Shown one piece after another: positions 40,968 to 52,436 of a DNA stretch of 64,000 nucleotides. How positions within the stretch are numbered: the first letter of the stretch is position 1; each line of letters begins with the position of its first letter. The translations under genes and the position numbers were made by a program. The stretch is from Marinitoga lauensis (GTDB lineage: Bacteria > Thermotogota > Thermotogae > Petrotogales > Petrotogaceae), in the NCBI RefSeq assembly GCF_004135675.1, contig NZ_QHLX01000004.1, positions 124,001 to 188,000 of the forward strand, given 5' to 3'. Below the pieces are notes generated by a model. That model was not told the origin of the DNA. It saw only the letters and a program-made list of their open reading frames with translations, and did not search any database.

Positions 40968-42307
40968 ATGAAATATGATATTATTGTGATCGGGGTAGTG
41001 CAGCAGGTTTAATAGCTGCAATGACATCAAGAAAAATATACAAAGATAAAAAAATACTTGTAATTAAAAAATTAGAAAAAGAATTAGTTCCTTGTGGAAT
41101 CCCTTATATTTTTCATACACTTGGCACCGTAGAAAAAGATTACATGGGTATTGAAGAAAAGTTTAAATCAAATAATATTGATTTAGAAATCGATGAAGTG
41201 ATTGATGGTAATGTTGAAGAAAAAAAACTAGAAACAAAAAATGGAAAGGTATTTGAATATGACAAATTGGTTATAACAACAGGGTCTACTCCATTTGTTA
41301 TACCAATTCCTGGTCATGATTTAGAAAATGTAATGACTATACCAAAAAATTATAAATATTTAGGGAATGTACAGGAAAAACTCAAAGATGCTAACAATAT
41401 AGTTATTATTGGCGGTGGCTTCATAGGAGTTGAAGTAGCTGATGAAATTAAAAAATCCGGAAAAAATGTTACTTTAATTGAAGCTAAAGATTACTTATTA
41501 CCGGCATCATTTGATGCAGATTTTGGAAATATAGCAAAACAAGAAATTGAAAGTGATAATGTAAAAGTGTTAGTTAGTACAAAGGTAAATAAAATAGAAG
41601 GAAATGGAAAAGTAGAAAAGGTTATTTTAGAAAATGGCGAGGAAATACCTGCTGATATTGTAATAATGGCTACAGGTTATAAACCAAATACAGATTTAGC
41701 TAAAAAAATGGGTATAAAGGTTACAGAGTGGGGATATATTGAAACAGATGATTATATGAGAACATCTGCAAAAGATGTTTTTGCTGCTGGAGATTGTGTT
41801 CAACACAAAGATTATTTTACAGGAAAACCTTCAAGATTAATGTTAGCTTCTGCTGCAGTATTTGACGCAAGAATCGCTGCTTCTAATTTATATAAATTAA
41901 AATTATTGAGAACAAATAAAGGATCATTAAATGCTTATTCAACTATGATTGGTGGAAAAGCATTTGCTGCGGCCGGTATAACTGAAGCTGTTGCAAAAGC
42001 AGAAGGATTTGATATTATTGTAGGTAAGGCAGAAGTTGTTGATAGACATCCAGGAAAATTTGCTGATGCTTCAAAAATCACAATGAAATTAATCTTTTCA
42101 AAAGAATGTGGTTTATTATTAGGTGCCCAAATTGTTGGCGGAAAGAGCGTTGGAGAAATAATAAATATTATCAGTCTTGCTATTCAAAAAGAAGTTAATA
42201 TAAAAGATTTACTCACTATGCAAATCGGAACACATCCATTATTAACTGCCGCTCCAACTGTATATCCTCTTGCAGTAGCCGCAGAACAAGCTCTATCACA
42301 AATGTAA
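40968..42307 (+). CDS. FAD/NAD disulfide reductase, CoA-disulfide reductase/NADH oxidase type (one frame break)
   Basis: About 446 residues. The N-terminal FAD loop reads VIGGSAAG only if GGGG 40992-40995 gains one G; otherwise the frame ends after 15 codons. The single redox Cys is in ELVPCGIPYIFH (near residue 45), as in CoA-disulfide reductase and water-forming NADH oxidase. The NADH site is VIIGGGFIGVEVADE, the second FAD motif DVFAAGDCV, and the C-terminal dimer domain is normal. Members use NAD(P)H to reduce CoA disulfide, polysulfide or O2. GGAGG lies before ATG 40968. A paralogue is at 44634. Confidence 0.85.
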
Positions 42308-42340
42308 ATAATAATGCTCCCATTTGGGAGCATTATTATT
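42307..42340. terminator. Bidirectional terminator
   Basis: A perfect 15-bp stem AATAATAATGCTCCC/GGGAGCATTATTATT lies at the end of the disulfide reductase gene and downstream of the micropeptide on the other strand. Confidence 0.85.
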
Positions 42341-42354
42341 TATGAATACCTCCT

Positions 42355-42444
42355 TTAAAACTTATCCTTGTTTATCCAATTTTTTACTAATTGAGATATT
42401 ATAATTATACCAATAAACACTACAACAAAAAGAATCGATTCCAT
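42355..42444 (-). CDS. 29-residue single-span membrane micropeptide
   Basis: ATG 42444 is preceded by AAGGAGG with good spacing. The frame encodes MESILFVVVFIGIIIISQLV followed by KNWIN KDKF and a stop. It is one hydrophobic helix with a positively charged C-terminal tail. It follows amylase 2 by 33 bases on the same strand, upstream of a terminator. Small leaderless membrane peptides can act as regulators of transporters, as assembly factors or as toxins. No function can be assigned. It is supported by the ribosome site and composition only. Confidence 0.55.
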   Translation of the reverse strand: MESILFVVVFIGIIIISQLVKNWINKDKF

Positions 42445-42477
42445 TTTTTCCTCCTTTTTCTATAATTATCTTTTATT

Positions 42478-44309
<1,832 letters not shown>

Positions 44310-44633
44310 TTTAGCTATACTCCTTAAAATATAAATTATCCCCATTCCATCATACATTATACTATTTGTAATATAATTTTAAAAATATAGAGATTAGAAA
44401 ATATATTTTGAAAATAAGATAAAACAAACTATAATTAATAATAATTAAATATTTTAGATTTTAATAACAAAAAAGCAGTATTTATTGATTAAAATGTGCA
44501 TAGATCAGCTATGTAATACCACAAATACTGTAATATATTTTTAATTACAATGACTACAAATATATGTTATAATAAAACCGACAAAAAATATCTTATTTGA
44601 TAAAAATTAAAAAAATCACAAGGAGGAATTATT
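44310..44633. other. 324-bp divergent intergenic region
   Basis: It lies between amylase 2 (minus) and the second disulfide reductase (plus). It holds no gene. It contains TGTTATAAT at 44565-44573, the likely promoter of the plus-strand gene, and is otherwise AT-rich. Confidence 0.55.
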
Positions 44634-45977
44634 ATGAAAATCGCTATTATCGGATGTACTCACGCAGGAACAGCTGCTGCTATAAACTCATCAAAATTAT
44701 ATAAAAATGCAAAAATTACAGTATATGAAAGAAACGATACAATTTCTTTTTTATCATGCGGTATCGCATTACATGTTGAAGGAGTAGTAAAAGATCCAAA
44801 AGGATTATTTTATTCTTCTCCTGAACAATTAAGAAGTTTAGGGATTAATACAAAAATGAGACATAATGTAAAAGAAGTTGATTTTGAAAATAAAAAACTT
44901 ATAGTTGAAAATCTAGAAACAAATGAAGTCTTTTATGACTCATATGACAAACTAATTATTACTACTGGCTCATGGCCAATAATTCCAAAAATTGAAGGAA
45001 TTCACATGGACAATATATTGTTATCAAAAAATTTTTATCATGCAGAGGAAATAATTAAAAAAATGGATGATGTAAAAAATGTTGTTGTCATTGGTGCAGG
45101 ATACATCGGAGTAGAATTAGTTGAAGCATTTAGAGAACATGGTAAAAATGTTACTCTAATAGATATTGAAGATAGAATATTAAGCAGATATTTAGATAAA
45201 GAATTTACAGATATTGCAGAAAATGCATTAAAAGCACACGGGATCAAACTAGCTTTAGGTGAAAGGGTTATTAAATTTGAAGGTAAAAATAATAAAGTTA
45301 AAAAGGTTATTACAACTAAAAACGAACATGCAGCGGATTTAGTAATTCTATCTATGGGTTTTAGACCAAATACAGATTTATTTAAAGGTAAATTAAAAAT
45401 GTTAGAGAATGGTGCAATTATAGTTGATGAGTATATGAAAACAAGCGAAAAAGATGTATTTGCAGCAGGAGATTCCTGTGCAGTGTATTATAATCCATTA
45501 AAAAAATATGAATATATCCCATTAGCTACAAATGCTGTAAGAATGGGAACAATTGCAGCATATAATTTAACAGAAAAAAGGTTAAAGCATTTAGGAACTC
45601 AAGGCACATCTGGAATTAAAATATATGGTAATAATATAGCTGCTACAGGACTAACAGAATCTATAGCGAAATCTCAAGGGTTAGATGTTGAATCAATAAT
45701 AATTACAGAAAATCATAGGCCAGAATTCATGCCAACATTTGAAAAATTAATTTTCAAAGTTATATATAAAAAGAAAAATGGAAAAATAGTAGGGGCTCAA
45801 ATATGCTCAAAAGCAGATTTAACCCAATCAATAAATACGATGTCAGTTATAATACAAAATAAAATGAAAATGAAAGAATTAGCATTTATTGATTTCTTCT
45901 TCCAACCACATTTTAATAAGCCGTGGAATTTTTTAAATACTGTAGGCTTAGAATATATCCAGAAAAAGATGGCTTGA
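44634..45977 (+). CDS. NADH oxidase/CoA-disulfide-reductase family flavoprotein
   Basis: 447 residues, unbroken. The N-terminal FAD loop is IAIIGCTHAGTAAA. The catalytic Cys is in ISFLSCGIALHVEG (near 44), the pattern of water-forming NADH oxidase and NADH peroxidase. The NAD site is VVVIGAGYIGVELVE, the second FAD motif DVFAAGDSCAV, and the C-terminal dimerisation domain is present. Likely cytoplasmic, removing O2 or peroxide with NADH. It differs from the paralogue at 40968 in the Cys context (SCGIAL against PCGIPY), so the two may use different acceptors. AAGGAGG precedes the start. Confidence 0.85.
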   Translation: MKIAIIGCTHAGTAAAINSSKLYKNAKITVYERNDTISFLSCGIALHVEGVVKDPKGLFYSSPEQLRSLGINTKMRHNVKEVDFENKKLIVENLETNEVFYDSYDKLIITTGSWPIIPKIEGIHMDNILLSKNFYHAEEIIKKMDDVKNVVVIGAGYIGVELVEAFREHGKNVTLIDIEDRILSRYLDKEFTDIAENALKAHGIKLALGERVIKFEGKNNKVKKVITTKNEHAADLVILSMGFRPNTDLFKGKLKMLENGAIIVDEYMKTSEKDVFAAGDSCAVYYNPLKKYEYIPLATNAVRMGTIAAYNLTEKRLKHLGTQGTSGIKIYGNNIAATGLTESIAKSQGLDVESIIITENHRPEFMPTFEKLIFKVIYKKKNGKIVGAQICSKADLTQSINTMSVIIQNKMKMKELAFIDFFFQPHFNKPWNFLNTVGLEYIQKKMA

Positions 45978-45991
45978 TGCCATCTTTTTCT
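45961..45991 (+). terminator. Terminator over the flavoprotein stop codon
   Basis: A perfect 13-bp stem AGAAAAAGATGGC/GCCATCTTTTTCT has the TGA stop in its loop. Confidence 0.85.
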
Positions 45992-45994
45992 GTG

Positions 45995-46226
45995 TTATTT
46001 AGATAATAACGTTTTAGCTTCTTCCAATGTTGGTATTTTTCCTGAAACAACAATTTTTCCATCTATGGCTACTGCAGGTGTAGCCATAATCCCTCTTAAT
46101 ATAATTTCATTTATATCTGTTACATAATTTAATTCTACTTCTTTATTCAATTCCCAATAGCCATTTGAAAATTTTGTATGTTTGTTTACATCTTGGACAT
46201 CCAGAACCTAAAACTTCAATTTTCAT
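45995..46226 (-). CDS. Mini-thioredoxin (redox-active disulfide protein 2 type), frame break
   Basis: About 76 residues. The start is MKIEVLGSGCPRC, with the CxxC active site at residues 10-13; the body has GIMATPAVAIDGKIVVSGK, the cis-Pro segment of the thioredoxin fold. The frame changes at TTT 46185-46187. Here the sequence looks one base too long (or two short); removing one A gives CPRCNKHTKFSNGYWELNK. GGAGG precedes ATG 46226. It is the last gene of an arsR-permease-thioredoxin operon, a common trio in which the small thioredoxin is thought to keep a metalloid or thiol substrate reduced. Confidence 0.75.
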
Positions 46227-46259
46227 AAAACCAACCTCCCTAAATTAAATTTCCATATA

Positions 46260-47338
46260 TTAATCCCATGATGTTGAGAAAAAAATAACGAGAATAAAAT
46301 AGGTAAAAGCCTTTTTCTTTCCCAATAATTTTGTTAAAACAATCATATTTGGTAAACTTAACGTATAGCCTGCCATAAATAAAGCTAAAGCTGGACCTTT
46401 CCCCATACCCAGTGACATTAATGACTGAATTATTGGGACTTCTGTTAAAGTTGCAAAATACATCAAAGCACCAAAAATAGATGCAAATAAATTTGAAAAA
46501 AATCTATTTCCACCTAACAAAGCTTGAACTATATCTTCTGGAAGTGAAACAGATATTATTCCTGCAATGAAAACACCTATGAATAAATAAGGTAATATTT
46601 TTTTTGTAAAATCCCACGTTTCATATATATAATTTTTTCTATGTTCTTTATCGAAAGTAAATGCAAGAGCAATAGAAATAATAGCAAATATACTCATTAC
46701 TATAGTTTTTATTAATAATGGAATTTTCAAACTTCCTGTGATTAAAAACAATAATTGGAAAATCAAAAATAGAAGAGTTTTTGACCAGGGAATTTTTTCA
46801 CTTTCTCCTAAAGAAAAACCGCCTTCACCTGTTTCTTTAAATATACTTTGCATAATAAGGCCTATTAATATAGCTGATATTATTGTTGCAAATAATCTAA
46901 AAAAGGATAAATTCCATCCTAAAACGGTTCCTGTCAAAAATATAGCTGCAATATTAATTGCAGGACCTGTAAATAAAAAAGCCATTGCCGGCCCAATCCC
47001 TGCACCTCTTTTATAAATCCCACCAAAAAGAGGAAGGATAGTACAGGAGCAGACTGCAAGAATTCCTCCAGATACTGCAGCAACAGGATAAGCAATTATC
47101 TTTTTTGCTTGAGGTCCTAATAGTTTTAATATTGCATTCTTACTAACAAAAACAGAAATAGTTCCAGCAATAAAAAATGCTGGTACTAAACATAATAACA
47201 CATGTTCTCTGGCATAATTATGAAGCATCTCAAAACCACCAATTAAAGCCTTATGAACGCGAATATCATTAAAAGGAACAAAATAGAAAGTTAAAAAAAT
47301 AACAATTATTGCAAAAAAAGTTTTGTTTCCTTTTTCAA
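46260..47338 (-). CDS. ArsP/DUF318-type permease (one frame break near the start)
   Basis: About 359 residues with eight or nine membrane helices. The signature GGILAVCSCTILPLFGGI with AFLFTGPAINIAAI is that of the PF03773 permeases, which include ArsP, an exporter of trivalent organoarsenicals. The open frame has no start unless one base is added at TTTT 47321-47324. Then a TTG at 47338, behind GAGGTGGGAG, gives MKKETKTFFAIIVIF. That ribosome site overlaps the end of the arsR gene. A second-half repeat (GALMYFATLTEVPIIQSL) is typical. Substrate inferred from family and neighbours. Confidence 0.8.
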
Positions 47339-47348
47339 AGCTCCCACC

Positions 47349-47680
47349 TCATTCTTTTATAGTACATTTACCATCAATTATAGATACTTTTTCTGATCTT
47401 TTAATATCATTTTCAAATTCGTTTTTTAAATCATCTAATAAAACTTTTAAAAATGAGTATTTATCTAAAAATTTATTGTTGATTTTATATGTTGTAAATA
47501 ACATTTCTTTTGAGGAATGAGTAAATTTATCAATCTCATTTTTGAAATATGTCTCGAAACAGTTGATTGAGGTAATTGCAGTATAGCTGTTAATTCACAT
47601 ACACATCGAGGTTTTAAGTTTAATAGGTTTAAAATTCTTAAACGTGTTTTATCAGCTAAAATTTTCATTAATTCTTCCAT
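47349..47680 (-). CDS. ArsR-family metalloregulator (one frame break)
   Basis: About 110 residues. The winged helix carries LADKTRLRILNLL, then KPRCVCELTAIL with the CxC metal- or metalloid-binding motif at the alpha-3 helix, and LPQSTVSRHISKM as recognition helix. The frame is lost near 47530-47536; adding one base extends the reading to KFTHSSKEMLFTTYKI and a TGA at 47349, giving a normal ArsR length. It should repress its operon until As(III) or a similar thiophilic ligand binds the Cys pair. A perfect 16-bp palindrome lies right before it (47700). Confidence 0.82.
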
Positions 47681-47699
47681 GAGGCACCTCCATTTTTTA

Positions 47700-47715
47700 A
47701 TCCGGATATCCGGAT
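47700..47715. promoter_or_regulatory. Operator palindrome of the arsR operon
   Basis: ATCCGGATATCCGGAT is a perfect 16-bp palindrome and unusually GC-containing here. On the minus strand it follows a TATAAT (47725-47720), so it covers the transcription start and precedes the GGAGG of arsR. This is the classical position for autorepression. Confidence 0.65.
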
Positions 47716-47898
47716 ATATTATAGTAATTTTAAGTTAAAATAAAAATAGCATAATGTGAAAATTATATCACAAAAACAAACACAGATATTTTGTTAATTT
47801 TTATTTAATAAAAGATATATAATTAATAGGAATATAATTAAAATTATGTAATAAAAATTTATTTGCAGCAGAGGATATTTTTCATATATTAAGATATT

Positions 47899-47928
47899 TT
47901 GACAAAATAATGTTTAATATGATATAAT
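47899..47928 (+). promoter_or_regulatory. Promoter of the NhaC-family gene
   Basis: TTGACA at 47899 and TATAAT at 47923 with an 18-bp spacer; TG precedes the -10. Confidence 0.65.
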
Positions 47929-47957
47929 AATTAAAAATCTATTAAAGGAGGGAGTTT

Positions 47958-49639
47958 ATGAAAAAGAAGCTTATTGTACTTTTTATCATGGCGGTTTTTT
48001 TGTTAACAGCTGCAATAGCTTTTGCAGCAGGGGAGATAGTGCAGAAGTGAATTATGGTTTTTGGTCTGTTATTCCTCCATTATTAGCTATCATTTTAGCA
48101 TTTGTTACAAAAGAAGTTATATTATCATTGTTATTAGGTGTTTTTTCGGGTGCTCTTATTAATGTTTTCGCTACATCAAGTTCAGGTTTCTTTATGAAAC
48201 TTGTAGAAAGTTATACAAAAACATTAGAGTATCCAGTAAACGCTTTGGCTGATGGTTGGCATGCAGGTATTATTATATTCACATTAACAATAGGTGGTAT
48301 GGTTGGCGTTATTGCAAAAATGGGTGGAACAAGAGCTATAGCTAATGCTCTTGCTAAAAAAGCAAAAACAGCCAGAAGTGCCCAGGTAGCTACAGCATTA
48401 ATGGGTGTTGTTGTATTCTTTGATGATTACGCTAATACATTAATAGTTGGTCCTACAATGAGACCTTTAACAGATAAATTAAAGGTTTCAAGGGAAAAGT
48501 TATCTTATATCGTTGACTCAACTGCTGCACCAGTTGCAACAATGGCAGCAATTTCAACATGGATAGGTTATGAATTAGGTTTAATCGGAGATGCTTTTAA
48601 ATCATTAGGTGTAGAAGTAAATCCATATAATGTATTCTTCCAATCAATTCCATATAGAATGTATGGTTTATTTGCATTATTTATGGTATTCATGGTTGGT
48701 ATTATGATGAGAGATTTTGGACCAATGTATGAAGCAGAAAAAAGAGCAAGATTAACAGGAAAGGTTTTAGCTGATGGTGCAGAACCAATGTTATCAACAG
48801 ATTTTGAAAAAGACCTTGAAAAAGATAATATCCCATTAAAAGTTTCAAATGCATTAGTCCCTATCTTAACTTTGGTTATTTTTGCATTTGTAGGATTATG
48901 GTATTCAGGTGGAGGAATGGATAATCCATTTACATGGGATGGCATTAGAGATGCTTTCGGTAATGCAGATGCTTCTGCAGCATTAATATGGGCTTCAGTA
49001 TTAGCAAGTATCGTTGCTGTTGTTATGGCGGTATCTCAAGGAATAATGACATTGAGAAAAGCTCTTGAAGCATGGGTTGAAGGTGCAAAATCATTGGTTA
49101 TCACTACAATTATTTTGATTTTGGCATGGTCTATAGGTTCAATAGCTTCTGATCTTGGAACTGCTGAATACTTGGTGCAGGTTGTATCCTCATCATTACC
49201 TGGTTGGTCAATTCCTGTATTAGTATTTGTTATGTCTTCTATTGTTGCTTTCGCAACAGGCACATCATGGGGTACAATGGCTATTATGTTACCTTTAGCT
49301 GTTCCTCTTGCAGCAGCATATACAAATAATGAACCTTCAACATTGGTATTTGCAACCTTGGGTGCTGTTTTAACAGGTTCAACATTTGGTGATCACTGTT
49401 CTCCAATTTCAGATACAACTATTATGTCATCAATGGCATCATCTGCAGACCACATTGATCACGTTAAAACACAATTACCATATGCACTTACTGCTGCATT
49501 AATTGCCGCAATTGTTGGTTATATTCCAGTTGGTTTAGGATTACCTGTATGGATTTCATTAATCTTAGGTTTTGCATCAATCTGGGCAGTTTTAAGATTC
49601 TACGGAAAATCAACAGATCCAAAAGACTTAAAAGCTTAA
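47958..49639 (+). CDS. NhaC-family Na+/H+ antiporter (one frame break)
   Basis: About 560 residues and 12-13 helices. Family marks include the motifs FFDDYANTLIVGP, STAAPVATMAAISTWIGYE and FGDHCSPISDTTIMSS. The first 28 residues (MKKKLIVLFIMAVFLLTAAI then AFAAG) look like a signal or extra helix. They join the main frame only if GGGG 48030-48033 gains one base (AAGGDSAEVNYGFW). The start at 47958 has AAGGAGGGAG. It exchanges Na+ for H+, or a related amino-acid or organic substrate, at the inner membrane, and is relevant to a marine or saline habitat. Single gene with a terminator. Confidence 0.88.
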
Positions 49640-49646
49640 TAACAAT

Positions 49647-49678
49647 AAAAAAGGAATGGCTTCAGCCATTCCTTTTTT
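49647..49678. terminator. Bidirectional terminator
   Basis: A perfect 14-bp stem AAAAAAGGAATGGC/GCCATTCCTTTTTT lies between the antiporter and the convergent ABC permease. Confidence 0.9.
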
Positions 49679-49682
49679 ATTA

Positions 49683-50418
49683 TCATCCCCAACACTAATA
49701 TACCTTTCCAATGATTTTTTGAAAATTATATTTGCTAATAAAAATAATAAAATAGCAAATATAAAATATTTTATCATAAATACTTTTTTTATTAAGCTTT
49801 CTACTGGAACATTTGCGAAAAGACTTACCGGAATTACTATAAAAACATATTTCCAGAAAGACGTATAAATATTTTTAGGTAAATATGCATATGAAAAAAG
49901 GGTATTAATAGTATCTTCAAGTAATTTTACATTTACAAAAATAAAATTCAACGAAGTAATTATTAATTGAAAAGAATATCTTATCAGAACCATGATAATG
50001 ATGTTTAAAATATATATTATAAAATCTGATATATGCCAATTATAAACATTTAATATAATATATAAATTAGGTATTAGGGTAATTAAATATAAAGAGTCCA
50101 TATTTATTATAGATAAAATCCATCCAACATTCCTGGGCATTAAAATATAATTATCTAATTTTCCCTCTATGATTAAATTACTTAAATTGAGAAGCGATGA
50201 GCCAAAAAAAGTATAATATATTGTTTCTACAATAAAAGCAGTTCCGATTAATAATAACATTTTTTCATTTGATATATTAATATTGAAATTACTCTTTATT
50301 ACTGAAAAGAACATTATTGTTATTAATAATTCATAAATCCCCATAAAATCATTAATATAGTATCTTTTAAAAATAACATTCTAATTTTTATCCCATTAAT
50401 AAAACTTTGTACAAACAT
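49683..50418 (-). CDS. ABC-2 type permease, DUF990-like (two frame breaks)
   Basis: About 245 residues after repair, almost the length of its neighbour (246). It has six hydrophobic helices. Two runs are one base short. CCCC 50339-50342 joins the N-terminus (MFVQSFINGIKIRMLFLKD) to the main frame. CCCC 49687-49690 gives the ending ERYISVGG with a TGA at 49683. Without the second correction the frame runs into the terminator. The gene upstream ends KYETAGG, the same family ending. Last gene of an ABC exporter operon; start three bases after its neighbour. Confidence 0.78.
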
Positions 50419-50420
50419 TA

Positions 50421-51161
50421 TCAACCACCTGCTGTTTCATATTTTGAGATTGCATAATTGTAAACCATATTTGAGATAATAAATATTATTAATATCCAGA
50501 ATAATAATTTTAAAAAATTGCCAATATCTATTACACCATTTGCAAATGCCTCACCAGGAAAATTCACTATATAATTAAATGGTAAAAATTCCAAAACCAT
50601 TTTAATTTTATTCGGAAAAAATTTAATAGGAATTATACCGCCAGAAATTATTCTAAATAAACTATATGACCAGAACGAAAGAGAATCTCCTTTTTTTAAC
50701 CAAAAAGCACTTAAACTAAATAAAATTGAAATTAAAGAAGATAGAATAAGAGAAAATGGAAAAATTACTAATAAAACCACTAAATTTTTAAGAGGTATAT
50801 TGAAAATAATCGAAAATATAAAAATAAAAGGCAAAGTTAAAAATATGTTGTATAATGGGTATACAATTTCTACAATGGAAAAATAGAGAATTTTATTTAT
50901 AGGCATTAGAATTAAATTATCAAATTCACCATTTCTAATCAAATTAAAAAAACCGGGCTTTATTACCGGAATTATATGAGATAAGAAAAATGAAAGAGAA
51001 AAATAATATCTGATTATCCTATCCTTCTCTCCTATTCCGGATTGTAAAAAGAGATATAAAAAGAAGAAATTAATGATATTTTGAAAAATATATAAATACC
51101 AATTAAGTTTGTATGCTTTTAATTTTTTCATCAATAATCTACTATATTCTAAATATTCCAT
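50421..51161 (-). CDS. ABC-2 type permease, DUF990-like
   Basis: 246 residues with six predicted helices. The segment NLIRNGEFDNLILMPINKI between helices two and three is matched in the downstream paralogue by NLIIEGKLDNYILMPRN. Such LLRP-type loops and the C-terminal AGG are features of the DUF990/PF06182 exporters. The ATG overlaps the ATPase stop by one base (TAATG). It probably pairs with the gene at 49683 as a heterodimer. Substrate unknown. Confidence 0.78.
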   Translation of the reverse strand: MEYLEYSRLLMKKLKAYKLNWYLYIFQNIINFFFLYLFLQSGIGEKDRIIRYYFSLSFFLSHIIPVIKPGFFNLIRNGEFDNLILMPINKILYFSIVEIVYPLYNIFLTLPFIFIFSIIFNIPLKNLVVLLVIFPFSLILSSLISILFSLSAFWLKKGDSLSFWSYSLFRIISGGIIPIKFFPNKIKMVLEFLPFNYIVNFPGEAFANGVIDIGNFLKLLFWILIIFIISNMVYNYAISKYETAGG

Positions 51162-51985
51162 TATACTAACTCCCTTAATATATCTTCAATTGTAATATCA
51201 TTTATTTGAATTGATTTTATATTTTTTAAAGAAATATCTGGAACTTTGAATTTATTTATTATTTCTGATTTTGTTGTTCCATCAGAAAATACATAATCAA
51301 CTTTTTTTAGTTCTTTAAAGTGTTCTATTTCACTTTCCTTGAACCTTCTCAAAATTTTACCTTTATCAAATATTATTAATTCATCTACAATCTCAGATAA
51401 TATATTTATTTCATGGGTTACTATAAAAATAGTTTTTCTCTCTTTCTTCTGCATTTTTAGAAATTCTATTAATTTATTTTTTGAATCAACATCTATTCCA
51501 ATAAAAGGTTCATCTAAAATAATTAATTTTGGAGAATGAATTAATTTAGCCAGAACTTCGCATTTTACCCTTTCACCAAAAGATAATAATCTAACAGGTT
51601 GATGAATTTTGTCTTTAATATCTAACATTTTTCCAAAATATTCGACTTTATTCATAAAATCCTTTTTATTTATTTTATAAACCTTCGCTAAAAATTTATA
51701 GAAATCAATAGCGGGTAAAGAATAATCAAGAATTCCTTTTTGAGGATTAACAAAAGAAATTTGTTTTAAGAATTCTTTGTTTTTTTTATGAGGAATATAG
51801 TTAAATACTTTTACTTTTCCATTTGTTGGTTTTATAATTCCAGCCATCACTTTTAGGAAAGAGCTTTTACCAGAACCATTTTTCCCAACAATACCTATTG
51901 TTTTGTTATCAGGTATAGATAGATTAATCTCTGACAAGATGGTTTTATCTTTTATCTTCAAAGTAACCTCAGAAAACTCAATCAA
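51161..51985 (-). CDS. ABC exporter ATP-binding protein
   Basis: 274 residues. Walker A is GKNGSGKSSFLKVMAG, the signature LLSFGERVKCEVLAKL and Walker B LIILDEPFIGIDVD. The Phe in the LSFGE signature and the short Q-loop region (SFVNPQKGILDYS) are those of exporter-type ATPases paired with DUF990 permeases. The start is a TTG at 51985 with AGGAG nine bases upstream; no better ATG is in frame. First gene of a three-gene operon that lies just beyond the small peptide gene. Confidence 0.82.
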   Translation of the reverse strand: MIEFSEVTLKIKDKTILSEINLSIPDNKTIGIVGKNGSGKSSFLKVMAGIIKPTNGKVKVFNYIPHKKNKEFLKQISFVNPQKGILDYSLPAIDFYKFLAKVYKINKKDFMNKVEYFGKMLDIKDKIHQPVRLLSFGERVKCEVLAKLIHSPKLIILDEPFIGIDVDSKNKLIEFLKMQKKERKTIFIVTHEINILSEIVDELIIFDKGKILRRFKESEIEHFKELKKVDYVFSDGTTKSEIINKFKVPDISLKNIKSIQINDITIEDILRELV

Positions 51986-52297
51986 TATTCATCACTCCTA
52001 CAGATTTAACCTTTTTCATTTTTTAAGAGGCATAAATTTTTCTTTTTATAAATGTTGAATATTGAGATTTTAATATTTTTTCAAGACTATCATTAAAAAT
52101 GATATCAAAATTTTCTCACTTTTTCAATTTTAATTTCAATTCTCAAAATAATTTAATTTATTTACATGAAAGATACAGTAACTGAAATCTCATTTTTTTA
52201 ATATTTTTATATCGATTTTATACTATAAAGGCCATCTGCTTGGATTAGAGCAGATGGCCTTTAGTAATTATTACACATTGTTTATAAAAAATAAATT
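51986..52297. other. 312-bp intergenic region between peptide gene and second ABC operon
   Basis: It holds the hairpin at 52226-52263 and the leader of the ATPase gene. I see no open frame longer than about 11 codons with a ribosome site. Confidence 0.5.
52226..52263 (-). terminator. Strong hairpin after the peptide gene
   Basis: A perfect 14-bp stem TAAAGGCCATCTGC/GCAGATGGCCTTTA lies 35 bases past the peptide stop. The U tract is weak, so it may be a processing or stabilising hairpin instead of a terminator. Confidence 0.6.
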
Positions 52298-52420
52298 TTA
52301 AGGTACTAAATTAATTTTTCCACCAATTGGACTATAAAATTTACAGAATTTACAGAAATTAGGCTCTTCGATATCGTAGCAACCAATTTCTAATATTCTT
52401 ATTTTTCTTTTCTTTTTCAT
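52298..52420 (-). CDS. 40-residue Cys-containing peptide, possible RiPP or signalling peptide
   Basis: ATG 52420 is preceded by GGAGGCAAGACT. The product is MKKKRKIRILEIGCYDIEEP then NFCKFCKFYSPIGGKINLVP. The N-terminal half is basic and amphipathic; Cys residues are at 14, 23 and 26, with a GG at 34-35. It follows an ABC ATPase and permease by 16 bases on the same strand, and a second ABC exporter operon lies beyond. Short Cys peptides next to ABC exporters are known in Thermotoga (the TM1316 locus) and among RiPP precursors. No modifying enzyme is recognisable here. Coding status is supported by the ribosome site, the spacing and the composition. Confidence 0.6.
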   Translation of the reverse strand: MKKKRKIRILEIGCYDIEEPNFCKFCKFYSPIGGKINLVP

Positions 52421-52436
52421 AGTCTTGCCTCCTTAT

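Noticed and set aside
42341-42354. Second small gene after the 29-residue peptide
   Set aside because: An AAAGGAGG site is present, but no start codon or open frame follows before the terminator.
52226-52263. Hairpin as part of a small RNA gene
   Set aside because: It is a simple perfect stem directly behind a peptide gene; a 3'-end structure is the simpler explanation.
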